A model generated the notes under the pieces. It was not told the origin of the DNA and did no database searches. It saw only the letters and a list, made by a program, of their open reading frames with translations. Made by a program: the position numbers and the translations under genes. A stretch of 64,000 nt of DNA from NCBI GenBank assembly GCA_963580285.1, contig OY757025.1, forward strand, positions 115,509,900-115,573,899, given 5' to 3'. The stretch comes from Lucinisca nassula. Its lineage: Eukaryota; Mollusca; Bivalvia; Lucinida; Lucinidae. Shown piece after piece: positions 20,287-31,397 of the stretch (its first letter is position 1; every line of letters starts with the position of its first letter).

Positions 20287-20340
20287 GGTGAGGAAAGTGT
20301 GACACATACTGGAGATATTTGCAAGTCTGCAGAAGGACAT
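20287..20340 (+). CDS. Host gene exon 4 (residues 322-339)
   Basis: Small 54-bp exon, phase 0 to phase 0: TTTAG|GGTGAG to GGACAT|GTAAGT. It encodes GEESVTHTGDICKSAEGH with one cysteine. Taken alone it would be weak. It is supported by a perfect donor, a pyrimidine-rich acceptor, lack of repeat origin and the frame match with exons 3 and 5. Confidence 0.68.
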
Positions 20341-20379
20341 GTAAGTTACCATATTAACTGGGCATCTGACTGGTGATCA

Positions 20380-20572
20380 GGGGCCAGTTGTTCAAAACTA
20401 ACGGCGTTGTTAGTTAACGTATCGTTAAAACTTTAATCATTAAATATGGCAAATATGCTGAAAATTTTGCTGAAAAAATACCAAAATTTACGATATTGTA
20501 CTTGCTAGAAGAGTTAACAATATGACCACTAACGAGCTCGTTAAGCTAACAATGCTTTGAACAACGGGCCCC
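20380..20572. mobile_element. HP6 MITE, 193 bp
   Basis: Inverted ends GGGGCCAGTTGTTCAAA / TTTGAACAACGGGCCCC. The interior has GTTAGTTAACGTATCGTTAA and CTAACGAGCTCGTTAAGC. It starts 40 bp after the exon 4 donor. Confidence 0.88.
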
Positions 20573-20682
20573 TGAAGTTTGTCAGTTTGATACTGTTCGG
20601 TCAGGGTTTAATACCTTTCGGTCATCAACATTTTTTTTTGTGCAGATTGGACAGGGAATCCTTTCAGTGGTTGTTCTCACCC

Positions 20683-20840
20683 TTTGTTTGTTTGTTTATT
20701 TGATTTGAGGTTTAACACCCCTGTCAACAACGTATAGGTCATTTTGGAGACATTGCTTCCAATTTTGTGGGACTTTTATCCGACATTGAGATGAAATGAC
20801 ATCTCAAGCTCTGTCTCCCAATGAAACCAATAGGGTTTAT
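20683..20840 (-). mobile_element. S300 repeat, 5'-truncated, minus
   Basis: Tail TTTGTTTGTTTGTTTATTTG through AATGAAACCAATAGGGTTTAT; the 5' half is absent. Confidence 0.8.
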
Positions 20841-20979
20841 AAATAGCAGACGATTCACATGTAATGTCAAGCCTTATTTTAACTGAAAATCAGGAAAAAA
20901 AAACTACCCTAAAAATGCTGTCCACTGCAGATGCTTAGCACTTGAAAGGTTAATCACGAGTATGCCTCAGTATGCCTGC

Positions 20980-21366
20980 TCGGCCCCCGCCCATCAGGGC
21001 TTGAAGAAATAAATAGGCTGCATTATGCTTCCACGCAGGGCTGAATCAGACCCACACATGAGTACTGGTAAGGGTCGTAACTAATGTTGTGAGAACTTGT
21101 GGCCCGACCCCTTTGCTTTATTTCAAGCAATAAAATATGCTTAAACTACTGGTAAACCGCTTAGAGGATCTAAGCCTGCTCAGGCAAAGCGCTGTGAGTC
21201 GGACCCGTCCATGCTTATAGACCCTATAGGTTTCATTGGGCGTAAGGGCTTGAGATGTCATTTCATCTCAATGTTGGGTAAAAGTCCCACAGAATTGGAA
21301 GCAACTTCTCCAAAATTACCTTTACAGTGTTGACAGGGACATTAAACTTCATATCAAACAAACAAA
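20980..21366 (+). mobile_element. S300 repeat with a 75-bp internal insertion
   Basis: S300 from GGCCCCCGCCCATCAGGGCT to a CAAACAAACAAAACAG tail. At 21072-21146 it carries 75 extra bases bounded by TACTGGTAA on both sides (21063-21071 and 21147-21155). All other copies read straight through TACTGGTAAACCGC. Confidence 0.88.
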
Positions 21367-21369
21367 ACA

Positions 21370-21945
21370 GTATGCCTGCTACTGGTATGACACTTTTTAC
21401 TGCCAAGTGAATGCCTTTTGTTACCTACTTTCAAACCAGGTAGCAACAACTAGCTAGTTGCAAAAAAAAGTTACATGTAATTTCAAATACTGTACAGTTC
21501 TCTATCATTATCCAAAGAATATATTACATTGAGCAGGATCATTTGACTGTAACATATGGTAATCTGGTAATTAAAACATAAAAGTAATACTGGTGTAATA
21601 TGTATCAGTTATAACATTGACTCCTATTTTGTCAAAAGAATAATCAACACCCTGAAAGCACTGGTAGGTTTATTGTCTCTGAGCATTTCCTCTGATTAAG
21701 AGTTCAGTATATTCCCATTGGTCAGCTGACACCTGTCGAATTGACAAGTGCCAGCACATTGGAGGCCCTGGGAAGAGCAGTTCATAAACTAATCCCATTT
21801 AGCGAGATGGGGGTAGCCCCTATGTGCTTTTAGCGCCCGGTTACCTTACAAAATCTATCAAGTCAAGTCAAGTCTCTGAGCATAGGCCAGGAAACAGGTC
21901 CTTGATGGAGACAGACTGTTCGATTAAACCTTAAATTCTTGTATT
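21370..21945. other. Intron 4 stretch without a recognised feature
   Basis: No exon or recurring repeat identified. A phrase ATTGTCTCTGAGCAT near 21672 resembles ATTGTCTCTGAGTGTAG at 14242, hinting at an old shared repeat. Confidence 0.35.
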
Positions 21946-21949
21946 TTAA

Positions 21950-22186
21950 CCCATTGTATACTAGTGGACTCTTCCACTGCTATATGATGGACAAGACCAT
22001 ATATCATATAAAGGGTGTCATGCCTGTTTGTTTTTTTGTTGTTGTTTTTTCGATTTTTATTCTATTTTTGACAGAAAATTCTGATAGCAAATAGTGCAGG
22101 CCCTGATCAGACACCCCATTCTGCGGCGTCTTATCTGGGCCTGCTCTGTTTGCCAGGTACCTTTGGGGTTTCACGTATGCAATGGG
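21950..22186. mobile_element. Core-palindrome MITE flanked by TTAA, 237 bp
   Basis: TTAA 21946-21949 and 22187-22190. Ends CCCATTGTATAC / GTATGCAATGGG. Inverted relative to 14694-14906. A second decayed core (22196-22255) follows directly. Confidence 0.87.
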
Positions 22187-22289
22187 TTAAGGGAACTGTA
22201 AATCCTGATCGGACACCACATTCTGCGGTGTCTTATCTGGGTCTATACTGTTTACCAAAGTCCATGGCACATGGGTGTTTTATGAATTA

Positions 22290-22445
22290 AAGATATTTTT
22301 TTCCCAGAAAGCACTAGGCCATATTTGTAACTGAATTTCATATGAAAGCTTTTAGGAACAAGGAAATGAAAATAAATTAATATGACTTTTTTCAGAAGAT
22401 CAATATGGGGAGCATACCGATATATGTTAAAACTGGAGGTTTTTT
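22290..22445. repeat. Relic of an array B unit
   Basis: GCACTAGGCCATATTTGTAA and AAAGCTTTTAGGAACAAGGA match array B unit sequence near 7950-8110. Confidence 0.65.
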
Positions 22446-22895
22446 GGACTGAATTAAGGAAATGATCCTGTTTGTCACTTAATCTTTAGAAGACAGCTTA
22501 AATGAAAGATACCCAGTTTGTTTTGAAATGCCATTGGCAAACCGTCAAAATTTCCCATGTGTATGATAGTGTTGGCAGCACTACATCCCATTAAATTTTC
22601 TGCCCTGTGCCAAGCCTGATTCCACTTTGACCTGAAACACTTCCAATTAGTCGACCACATGTACATGTATTAGTTTTGGTAATTGTAAGATTGACTTCAT
22701 CATGAATGTGAAAAACTCTTTGATGATGTGCTCCCATGGTAGGTGACCTTGTCATCCTCTTGCAACCTTTGACCTTTCATTTGATGATAGTGTCCTTTTA
22801 AGGCTTTCCGGGTGCTGGCTGATATACTGTCTGACTTTTTATGATGAATGTGAGATCATACAAATGAAGCTGTTATATGAATCAGATATTCTTAA

Positions 22896-23424
22896 CCTAT
22901 TCAGAACCAGAAACCCCATAAGGGGCCGGGTACCCTGGCATACAGTGCAGGCCCAGATCAGACGCCGCAGAATGCGGCATCTGATCAGGGCCTACACTGT
23001 TTGGGAAAAATTAAGCCAATTTCCAAATAAATTTTGAAGAAACCACAACCTGACACCCCTTACCTTTGAAGTTTGTTTTGTTTGCTTGATCTGAGGTTTA
23101 ACATCCCTGTCAACACTGTAAAGGTCATTTTGGAGATGTTGCTTCCAATTTTGTGGGACTTTTACCTGACATAGAGATGAAATGACATCTCAAGCCCTGC
23201 TGCCCATTGATGGGTTTATAAGCATGGTCGGTCCGAAGTGCACCGCTTTTCTTGGGCAAGCTAAGAACCTCTAAGTAGTGTACCAGTACTTGTGTGCGGG
23301 TTGGATTCAGCTCTGCTGAAGTATCATGCATCCCATCTATTTCTTCAAGCCCCGATGAAATGATACTTTTGAAATGGACTCCCGGTATATATAAGGAGGA
23401 AGATTCCATTTGGTACAAAAAGGG
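22896..23424. mobile_element. Core-palindrome MITE flanked by TTAA, split by an S300 repeat
   Basis: TTAA 22892-22895 and 23425-23428. Core near 22946-23001 (CAGTGCAGGCCCAGATCAGA / TCTGATCAGGGCCTACACTG). The right end TTTGGTACAAAAAGGG matches the 13198-13416 copy. An S300 repeat (23071-23355) interrupts the right half. Confidence 0.85.
23071..23355 (-). mobile_element. S300 repeat nested in a MITE, minus
   Basis: Tail GTTTGTTTTGTTTGCTTGAT through ATTTCTTCAAGCCCCGATG. The MITE's left and right parts match the 13198 copy when the repeat is removed. Confidence 0.87.
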
Positions 23425-23434
23425 TTAATGCACG

Positions 23435-23915
23435 ACTTTTGCGTCTTCTCTTCTATTGGAACACCCTTTGCCATGTCAATTCAGCAAATTGGAACTCATC
23501 AAGATTCACTGTCTATACCTTGTAATTAGCTTGCGACCTTCATAGGTTGAAAAGCTTCTAATCACAGAGATACGTATCAGGTATCCTGGAAAGCATCTTT
23601 GAGTATAGCAGAAAACATCATGCTAAATAGTGAAGGCGCTACTACACAGCCTTAATTTGCTGAACTCCATTTGCCACATTGATATGCCAACGGGGACCCA
23701 GTAAGTATATCATGGTGGAACCAGAGCACTATTTCTATAGACCTAGAGGGACAACCATACTTCCTTATAATTTTCCAAAGCCCATTACGACTGACTGTAA
23801 TTAATGCTTTGTTTGGGTAGACAAAGGTCATGCAGAGGTCCACATTCTGTTCCTGGCACTACTTTTGATTCTGACTTTCTGTGAAGGTCATGCCTGAATC
23901 CACATTGGTTTCCTT
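23435..23915 (-). pseudogene. Decayed LINE reverse transcriptase fragment
   Basis: On the minus strand, the order of a LINE reverse transcriptase palm can be followed across frameshifts and stops: a CQEQNVDLCMTFV-type strand with the conserved Asp region altered (VYPNKALITVSRNGLWKI, matching the family pattern DLTKAFDTVSREGLWKI), then CPSRSIE, and further on APSLFSMMFSAILKDAFQD. Several in-frame stops and a lost catalytic Asp show it is dead. It differs clearly from the intact LINE at 53963-57511. Confidence 0.75.
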
Positions 23916-24269
23916 GTGCTTCCTGGTTGTTAATTGGTTAAGTACATGGTAATTGACCACAGTGTGCATGGTTTCATCAACAACCAGCAGCTGACCTTCT
24001 TGAATATGATTTCCTTATTAATAGACATCTCTATCCCAGTGACATCAGGACGAGATCATGGACATATGAATATTGTTAATCAATATCAAGGTCAAAGACT
24101 TCACTTTTATTTTCATGTTCCTTTATTAAGGTTTTAGAATCTGTTATTTCATTTCCAAAGTATATAAAGTAAAGAGGATAATGTTAAATTGAGATGATGT
24201 TATTCATTGGTCCACATCACAATTAAGACCAACAAGACCAAACCCTCTGGATGCTTTTCAAAAGCAGGC

Positions 24270-24440
24270 ACTTGTTTGTTGACTACTGGTTACTTTAAAG
24301 GTCATTGTTGCAAACAAAGTGGACCCAGATCAGACTGCTGTTGGATCAGTGTCCACATTATTTCCCTGTCAGTCTGATCAGGGTCCACATAATTTGCCTG
24401 TGCGCACAAATATGCTTGAAAAGTTTGAAATATAAGCAGA
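24270..24440. mobile_element. Core-palindrome MITE, decayed
   Basis: Core arm GCAAACAAAGTGGACCCAGA plus two partial right arms (GATCAGTGTCCACATTATTT and GATCAGGGTCCACATAATTT), so the right side is duplicated here too. Confidence 0.6.
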
Positions 24441-24473
24441 CAACATAAACAGACAACATTTTCATTTTTTTTT

Positions 24474-24492
24474 GGGGGGGGGGGGGGGGGGG
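24474..24492. repeat. Run of 19 G
   Basis: Uninterrupted poly-G within a T-rich context, between two MITE relics. The length may be a sequencing or assembly estimate. Confidence 0.9.
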
Positions 24493-24529
24493 AGGAATTT
24501 CAGCTCCACAGACGTCAAGAAAAACTGCA

Positions 24530-24715
24530 TCTGAAAATGTCTGTTTATGTCATATGCTGCATCTTCTTGCAAAACTTTTCAAAAATATTTTTGCAAGTAG
24601 GAAAGCTGTTGCTCCTGATCAGGCCCAAATTGTTTGCCACAATGATCTTTAAAGTAGCCAACAGTCAACAAAGCAGATGACAATTATTATGATTTGCATC
24701 TTATGGATAAATTAA
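24530..24715. mobile_element. Core-palindrome MITE, decayed
   Basis: Flanks AAATGTCTGTTTATGTCAT and CAACAAAGCAGATGACAATT match the 9698-9935 copy. The core is reduced to about 24595-24640. Confidence 0.6.
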
Positions 24716-24734
24716 TCAGCAGCATTTTTGTTGT

Positions 24735-24910
24735 CGGTTTTAGAGCCCTTTCAAGATTATTCACTTATTTCAAGCTGATAGTTAATCAGAGGTGGATGAA
24801 AACTGGAATACCCAGAGAAAACCACCTGATCTTTTGTTGCAGAACATGAAGTCCTAAGTGTGACCAAAGCAAGGCTTGAACCTCAGCTGAGAGACCTATA
24901 ATGATAAACC
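24735..24910. repeat. Dispersed repeat shared with 57890-58040
   Basis: CCCTTTCAAGATTATTCACTTATTTC and GAGAAAACCACCTGATCTTT-type phrases recur at 57915-58025. The end GGCTTGAACCTCAGCTGAGAG resembles a degenerated B box, so an old SINE is possible. Confidence 0.55.
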
Positions 24911-24924
24911 ATCATCCTGCTGTT

Positions 24925-25098
24925 CAGAACCACCCCTACCATTGCAAACAGTGTAGATCCAGATCTTATGGCTTCTGATTGGAATCTACAATAATTGACA
25001 TTCAGTTTGTGAATTTGCAAGAATCAATTGAATCAAGTAATCCGATTTGTTCAAAGTCAGAAATGGGCATGGCTAAATTAATTATGCAGTGGGTTAAG
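24925..25098. mobile_element. Core-palindrome MITE, CCTGCTG subtype, minus and decayed
   Basis: TTGCAAACAGTGTAGATCCA, then GAATCTACAATAATTGAC and the A-rich AATCAAGTAATCCGATT flank. The right border is CAGTGGGTTAAGG. Confidence 0.6.
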
Positions 25099-25185
25099 GG
25101 TCAGCACTCTAGGCCATGAAGGCTTGTATCAGCATATATATCATTAGTGACTGGAGTCATTATTTTATATATATTCTGTTTTTAG

Positions 25186-25247
25186 ATGACAAAAGCCATC
25201 ATCTGTGTTACAAATTCCTGTCCTGGTGAGAAAGAAGCTTTTGAAAG
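25186..25247 (+). CDS. Host gene exon 5 (residues 340-359 plus two bases of codon 360)
   Basis: 62-bp exon, phase 0 in and phase 2 out: TTTTTAG|ATGAC to GAAAG|GTAAGC. It encodes MTKAIICVTNSCPGEKEAFE, with two cysteines. The AG left over joins the first T of exon 6 to give Ser, so the unusual phase is matched exactly on the other side of a 5.7-kb intron, which is good evidence for both exons. Confidence 0.78.
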
Positions 25248-25369
25248 GTAAGCTTAATGCTCTGCATGCTGGGAATTTTTCAGCAGACAACATTTTTAAA
25301 TATTTTTCTTATTTTTCCAGGAAAACAGGATTAAACATTTCATGCCAATTGTCTCTTATTCAAGGTCAA

Positions 25370-25674
25370 TGGCCCCCACCCATCGGTGCTTGAAGAAATA
25401 CATGTAGATGGGCTCCATGATGCTTCCATGCAGAACTGAAACTGACCGCAAACAAGTACAGGTAAACTGCTTAGAGGATCTAAGCCTAACCATGCAAAAT
25501 GGTGCGAGTTGGACTGTCCATGCTTATAAACTGTATTGTTTCATTGGGCAACATGGCTTGAGATGTCATTTCATCTCAATTTCAGGTAAAAGTCCCACAA
25601 ATGGAAGCAACATCTCCAGAATGACCTATATAGTGTTGATTGAGATGTTAAACCATAAATCAAACAAACAAAAA
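25370..25674 (+). mobile_element. S300 SINE-like repeat
   Basis: GGCCCCCACCCATCGGTGCT to CCATAAATCAAACAAACAAA, with more substitutions than most copies. It starts 123 bp after the exon 5 donor. Confidence 0.87.
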
Positions 25675-25924
25675 CTAAGTCGAGTTAATTCTAACTCTTG
25701 TTCACTTTCTGGGGGCCAAAGTTTGGCTTCAGTCTCGTGAAAGTTTGCGAGAATATTTGTCTTGATGATATTTTGGCCAAGTTCGTCAGTGACCTCTGGT
25801 TCTAAAATTCATTCAGAAAATGGCTGCTTTTTTAGTTTTCCAAACAATGCAGGCCCTGATCAGATGCTGCTAAAGATTTCATTTGCAGTATCTGAAGGTT
25901 GTGTTTTTGTTTTATTTTTTATTG

Positions 25925-28440
25925 TATTTTTTTTTATCCCTGACCAAATGGGTTTGGGGGATATAGCGATAAGGCTTAGTGTCCAACCATCCGTTCATGC
26001 ATGTCTGTCCATTGACACACCCTAGTAATTGCCATAACTACAATATCTTTTGAGATATATTGATGGTACTTGGTAACCTTATACATGAGGACAAGAAGGT
26101 GTGTCATGAGTAAGAACCACAACTCTGGATGCCATGGTATTTTAGTTATCTCCCCTGACAAGATAACCTTGTAATCACAATAACTCCAATAGCCTTTGAG
26201 ATATATTGATGGGACTTTGTACAATTGTGCAGGAGGTCAAGGTGTGTCATGAACAAGAACCATTACTCTGGCCTGTGGGTGGCATGGTATTTTAGTTATC
26301 TCCCCTGACAATTTAACCTTGTGATCACAATAACTCCAATACCTTTTGAGATACATTGATGGTACTTGGTATATTTGTACTTGAGATTAAGGAGATGTGC
26401 CATGAGCAAGAACCACAACTCTAGATGCCATGGTATTTTAGTTATCTCCCCTGATAAGACAACTTTATTATCACAATAACTCCATTACTTTTTGAGAGAT
26501 ATTGATGGAATTTGTACAGTTGAAGAGGGGGTTAAGAAGGAATATCATAAGTAAGAACCAAAACTCTGGGTGCCATGGTATATTGATTATCCCCACTGAT
26601 GATATAACCTTGTGAACACCACAATTCCAATCCTGTTTGAGATATATTAGTGAGACTTGGTAAAATTATACATGAGGTGAAGAAGATGTGTCATGAGCAA
26701 TGACTACAACTCTGGGTGCCATGGTAATTTAGTAATCTCCCCTGATAATTTAATGTTGTGATCGCAATAACTCCATCACCTTTTGAGAAATATTGATGGT
26801 ACTTGGTATAGTTGTACATGAGGTTAACAAGACATATCATAAGCAAAAACGACAACTCAGGATGCTGTGATATTTTAATTATCTCCCCTGACAATAAGAC
26901 TTCGGTATCACCATACCAACTTAAGTCCTAGACTATACAATTTATGCAGTATCTTGCAGATGTTTTTCTGATATAAGCACCAGTAGAGTTGAGCATTAGC
27001 TGGTGGGTTTTATTTGTACTGCACCTTCTGCATGTGTAAAATCTTCTGAATGCCATACTGGCTATCGGGGGATTTGCAATCTGTTCTGATGGTTATTTTT
27101 ATCCCCAGACCAAATAGGTTTGGGGGATATAGTGATCAGCCTGGCATCTATTCTTCTGTCCATCTGTAGACGCAACCTATACCCTTTGAGATTTATTGAT
27201 GGTTCTTGGCACAATTGTTCACAAGGCTAAGAAGGCATGTCATGCGCAAGAACCAGAGTTCTGGATTCCATACTTTTTTTAGTTATCTCCTCTTTTAATA
27301 AAATAGAATGACTACTTTGTGATGGCCATAACTCCAATACCCTTTGAGATATATTGATGGTACCTGGCACAGTTGTTTACAAGGCTGAGACAGCGTGTCA
27401 TGCACAAGAACCACAACTCCGGTTGCCATGTTTTTGAGTTATCTCCCCTTCCAATAAAAAAGAGTGAGAGTGACTACCTTGTGATGGCCATAACTCCAAT
27501 ACCCTTTAAGATATATTGATGATACCTGGCTCAATTGTTCACAAGACCGAGACAGTGTGTCATGCACAAGAACCACAACTATGGGTGCCATGGTTTTGCG
27601 TTATCTCTCCTTCCAATAATATAGAATCACTACCTTGTGATGGCCACATCTCCAATACTCTTTGAGATATATTGATGGTACTTGGTACAGTTGTACATGA
27701 GGTTAAGCAGGTGTGTCACATGCAAGAACCACTACTCTGGGTACCCTGGTGTTTGAATTATCTCCCCTGACAAAATAACCTTGTGATGGCCATAACTCCA
27801 ATACCCTTTGAGATATATTGATGGTACTTGGCACAAGTGTATATAAGGTTGAGATAGCTCTTCATGCCTAAGAACCACAACTCTGGATGCTATGATATTT
27901 GAGTCATCTCCCCTTCCTATATAAGAGTATGACCACCTTGTGATCACCGTACCTCCAATACCCTTTGAGACATACTGGTAGTACTTGATGCAGATGTACA
28001 TGAGGTTAAGCAGGTGTGTCATGCTCAAGAATTACAACTCTAGGTGCTCTGGTTTTTTAGTTATCTCCCCTGACAATATAACCTTGTGATGGCCATAAAT
28101 CCAACACCCTTTGAGATATATTGAAGGAACTTGGCGCAATTGTATACAAGGTACAGAAGGGGTGTCATGTGCAAGAACCACTACTGTTTGTGCTGTGGTA
28201 TTTGAGTTATCTACCTTTCCAATATAACAGTATGACCAACTTGTGATCACAATATCCCCAATACCCTTTGAGACATATTGATTGTACTTTGTACAGAAAT
28301 ACATGAGCTTAAGCAGGCATGTCATGTGGAAGAACCACATTCTGAGTGCCCTGGTTTTTAGTTATCTCCCCTGACAGTATAATCTTGTGACGGCCATAAC
28401 TGCAATACTTTTGAGATATTATCACTGGTTTAATTCTGGT
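25925..28440. repeat. Tandem array D, about 150-bp unit, two heads
   Basis: Two successive blocks each open with a head reading TTTATCCC(C)(A/T)GACCAAAT.GGTTTGGGGGATATAG (near 25935 and 27105). Together about 15 units follow, anchored by TTTGAGATATATTGATGG and TTTTAGTTATCTCCCCTGA. The open frames in it are repeat translations. A third, different head with GGAGAGTTGTATTG stands at 28516. Confidence 0.8.
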
Positions 28441-28809
28441 GCACTTTCTGTTGGTGAACAATCTTCTGAAGGCCATATTGTCTTTTGGTTGGGGGATTTG
28501 CCATCTCTTCTGATGGCTATTTATGTCTCCCCCAAAAATTTTTTTTCGGAGAGTTGTATTGTTTTTCCCCAGGGGTCTGTCTATCCGTACAGACGCCAGA
28601 TACATAATAGGGTTTATGTTCTGTACTTTTCATACTTAATAAAGTTTATTCCGTATTTTGTTCATTATGGGGTTAAAATTTGTCATTATGGGGTTAGTGG
28701 CTGTACAAATCTACATAATGGGTTTAAAGTCTCCATAGAGTTAACATGGGGAACCCCAGAATGTCTGTCTCGTAAGTACATCCGTCTGTCCATCTGTCAC
28801 AAAATCGTG

Positions 28810-29910
28810 TCTGCTCTATAACTTGAAAAGCGTTCAAGCTATCTTCACGAAACTTCATATAAATATTATTCAATATTAGACGACGTGCAAGGCACAAGAA
28901 CTATAACTCTCGCATATATACTTTTTTAGTTATCTCCCTTGGAAGTTTGCGGGTATGTATGTATGTATGAATGGGCAAATCGTGTCCGGTCAATAACTTT
29001 CTTGTTTTCAGATCGATTTTGAAATTACTTGGCAGAAATATTAACAACCATGAGACGATGTGTGGTGTGCAGGAGGCAGGTCGGTACCTCAAAGGTCAAG
29101 GTCATACTTAGAGGTCAAAGGTAAAAAGGGGCCTTTTTTTCTTGTTTGGTCAATAACTTTCTTGTTTATATATGGATTTTGAAATTACTTGGCAGAAACG
29201 GTAACCACCATGAGATGATGTGTTGCTTGCATGACCCTTGTTGGTACCTCAAAGGTCAAGGTTATATTAAGAGGTCAAAGGTCAAACAAGGGGCCTTTTT
29301 TGTGTTCAGTCAATAAATTTCTTATTCTTGGACAGATTGTATAATTACTTTGCAAAAATGTTAACATCATGAGATGATGTGTTGCATGCTAGACCCAGGT
29401 CGGTACCTCCAATGTCAAGGTCATACCAAGAGGTCAAAGGTAAAAAAAGGGGCCTTTTTTCATGTTTGGTCAATAACTTTCTTATTTTTAGATTGATTTT
29501 GAAATTGCTTAGCAGAAATGTTAACTACTATAAGACAATGTGTTGTGTGCATGACCCAGGTTGGTACCTCAAAGGTCAAGGTCATACTTAGAAGTCACAG
29601 GTCAAAAAAGGGGCCTTTTTTGTTTTTTTGTGAATAACTTTCTCATTTTTTAGATAGAATTTGAAATTACTTGGCAGAAATGTTAACTATCATGAGACTA
29701 TGTGTTCCACACATGATTTAGTAAAGTATCTCAAAGGTCAAGGTCATACATAGAGGTCAAAGGTAAAAAAAGGGGCCTTTTTTCATGTTTGGTCAATAAC
29801 TTTCTTATTCATAGATAGATTTTGAAATTACTTGGCATAAATGTTAACCACCTTTAGACGATGTGTTGCATGCATGACACAGGTTGGTACCTCAAAGGTC
29901 AAGGTCATAC
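28810..29910. repeat. Tandem array E, about 162-bp unit, left part
   Basis: Units anchored by GAAATTACTTGGCAGAAA near 29023, 29187, 29349, 29503, 29664 and 29825. Each unit contains AAAGGTCAAGGTCATAC and AGAGGTCAAAGGT and a GGGGCCTTTTTT run. An HP2 MITE splits the array. Confidence 0.8.
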
Positions 29911-30174
29911 CATCACGTGAACAAGTCCGTGAAATGAACACCCCCTTACACCCCACTTTATATAGTGAAAACTGGGGTTTACGGGGGTAAACAATATTTT
30001 TCTTATTTCTGCTCCAAGACCTAGGTTGTGGGTACTCGTTAGAACCGCCTCAATGAGTACCCACAACCTATGTTTGCAGTATAAATAAGAAAAATATCAC
30101 AGATTTTCGTCAGAAAAGTAGCCATTTTGGACATGTAAAAATGCACTTTGTGGCACGGGTGTGTTATCGTAATG
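29911..30174. mobile_element. HP2 MITE inserted in array E, 264 bp
   Basis: CATCACGTGAACAAGTCCGT on the left and GGGTGTGTTATCGTAATG on the right. The array phrase AAGGTCATAC / CTTAGAG is interrupted exactly here. Opposite orientation to 1163-1417. No clear target duplication beyond a shared C. Confidence 0.88.
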
Positions 30175-30670
30175 CTTAGAGATCAAAGGTAAAAAGGGGC
30201 CTTTTTTTCGTGTTTGGTCAATAACTTTCTTGTTTATAGATGGATTTTGAAATTACTTGGCAGAAATGGTAACCATCATGAGACGATGTGTTGCTTGCAT
30301 GACCCCTGGTTGTACCTCAAAGGTCAAGGTCATGCTAAGAGTTCAAAGGTCAAACAAGGGGCCTTTTTAAGTGTTCAGTCAATAGCTTTCTTATTCTTGG
30401 ATAGATTGTGAAATTACTTGGCAGAAATGTTAACCATCATGAGATGATGTGTTGCATGCTAGACCCAGGTCGGTACCTCCAAGGTCAAGGTTATACCAAG
30501 AGGTCAAATGTAAAAAAGGGCTTTTTTGTGTATGGTCAATAACTCTTATTTCTCTATAAACTTTTAAAGTTACTTTGCAGAAATGTTCATCTTCATTAGA
30601 TGATGTATTGCACACAAGATCCAGGTCAGTACCTGCAATGTCAAGGTCATACTTAGAGGTCAAAAAGGGG
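30175..30670. repeat. Tandem array E, right part
   Basis: Three more 162-bp units (anchors near 30251, 30413, 30568), ending after AGAGGTCAAAAAGGGGAGAC. Confidence 0.8.
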
Positions 30671-30907
30671 AGACATCTGTGTTTTTGTTGATAAACAAAT
30701 TCTAGTTTTTTATCTGCTGTTATGACTTAAAAGTTCTACAGAAAATTTCAAACATCTCATTGTTGTCAAAAACAAATACATGTAGTCTGATTTCAAAATA
30801 ATTTGGCAGAAATGATCCTTTTCAAAATATCATTGGCTAATATCCATACTAAAAAAATGCAATTTCTTGCATTAAGGAAATTACATGTGCATTACATATA
30901 TTTTCAG

Positions 30908-30998
30908 TTTTCCACCATGGGCGTGGTTTACAAGGGATGTTGATAAGATTATCGACCACTGCAAACTTAATATATCAGAATGTCAAGGCTTACTGCAG
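30908..30998 (+). CDS. Host gene exon 6 (residues 360-390)
   Basis: 91-bp exon, phase 2 in and phase 0 out: ATTTTCAG|TTTTCC to CTGCAG|GTAGGT. It encodes (S)FPPWAWFTRDVDKIIDH and then CKLNISECQGLLQ, with two cysteines and one N-glycosylation site (NIS). These are the 13th and 14th ectodomain cysteines. The next MITE starts only 20 bp after the donor. Confidence 0.8.
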
Positions 30999-31022
30999 GT
31001 AGGTTGCAGTACAAGAACTTAA

Positions 31023-31286
31023 CCATTATCTGGCTGTTCACGACAACCCCTACCTTTACAAACAGGGTAGATCCAGATCAGATGGCTTTTGAAGAACCCT
31101 TATCCTGCTGTTCATGACAGCCCCTACCTTTGCAAACAGTGTAGATCCAGATCAGATGGTTTCTTAAGAAGCCATCTGATCAGGATCTACACCGTTTGTC
31201 ATTCGGATTGCGAATTTGAATGAATAAATTAAATCAAGCAATTTGATTGGTTGAAATATAAATTAATATATGCAGCAAGATAAGGG
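31023..31286. mobile_element. Core-palindrome MITE flanked by TTAA, minus, right side duplicated
   Basis: TTAA 31019-31022 and 31287-31290. The full core is at 31133-31195. A second partial arm plus flank (31050-31110) repeats the side that is also duplicated in the 18208 copy. Confidence 0.87.
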
Positions 31287-31290
31287 TTAA

Positions 31291-31385
31291 GGGGAATGGA
31301 GATGCCTTCAGGGTGGCTCCTCTTTCAAAACATGTACTTTCATCTCCCCTATCAATAGGGGTCTCTTAATTGAAGGACTGTTTTT
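31291..31385. repeat. HP3 MITE fragment
   Basis: GGGGAATGGAGATGCCTTCA and CCCTATCAATAGGGGTC match the left part of the 10585 copy. Confidence 0.65.
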
Positions 31386-31397
31386 GTTAATTTTCCA

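Noticed and set aside
28387..28821. 144-codon frame
   Set aside because: Spans the end of array D and the head of another array; composition is that of repeat translation.
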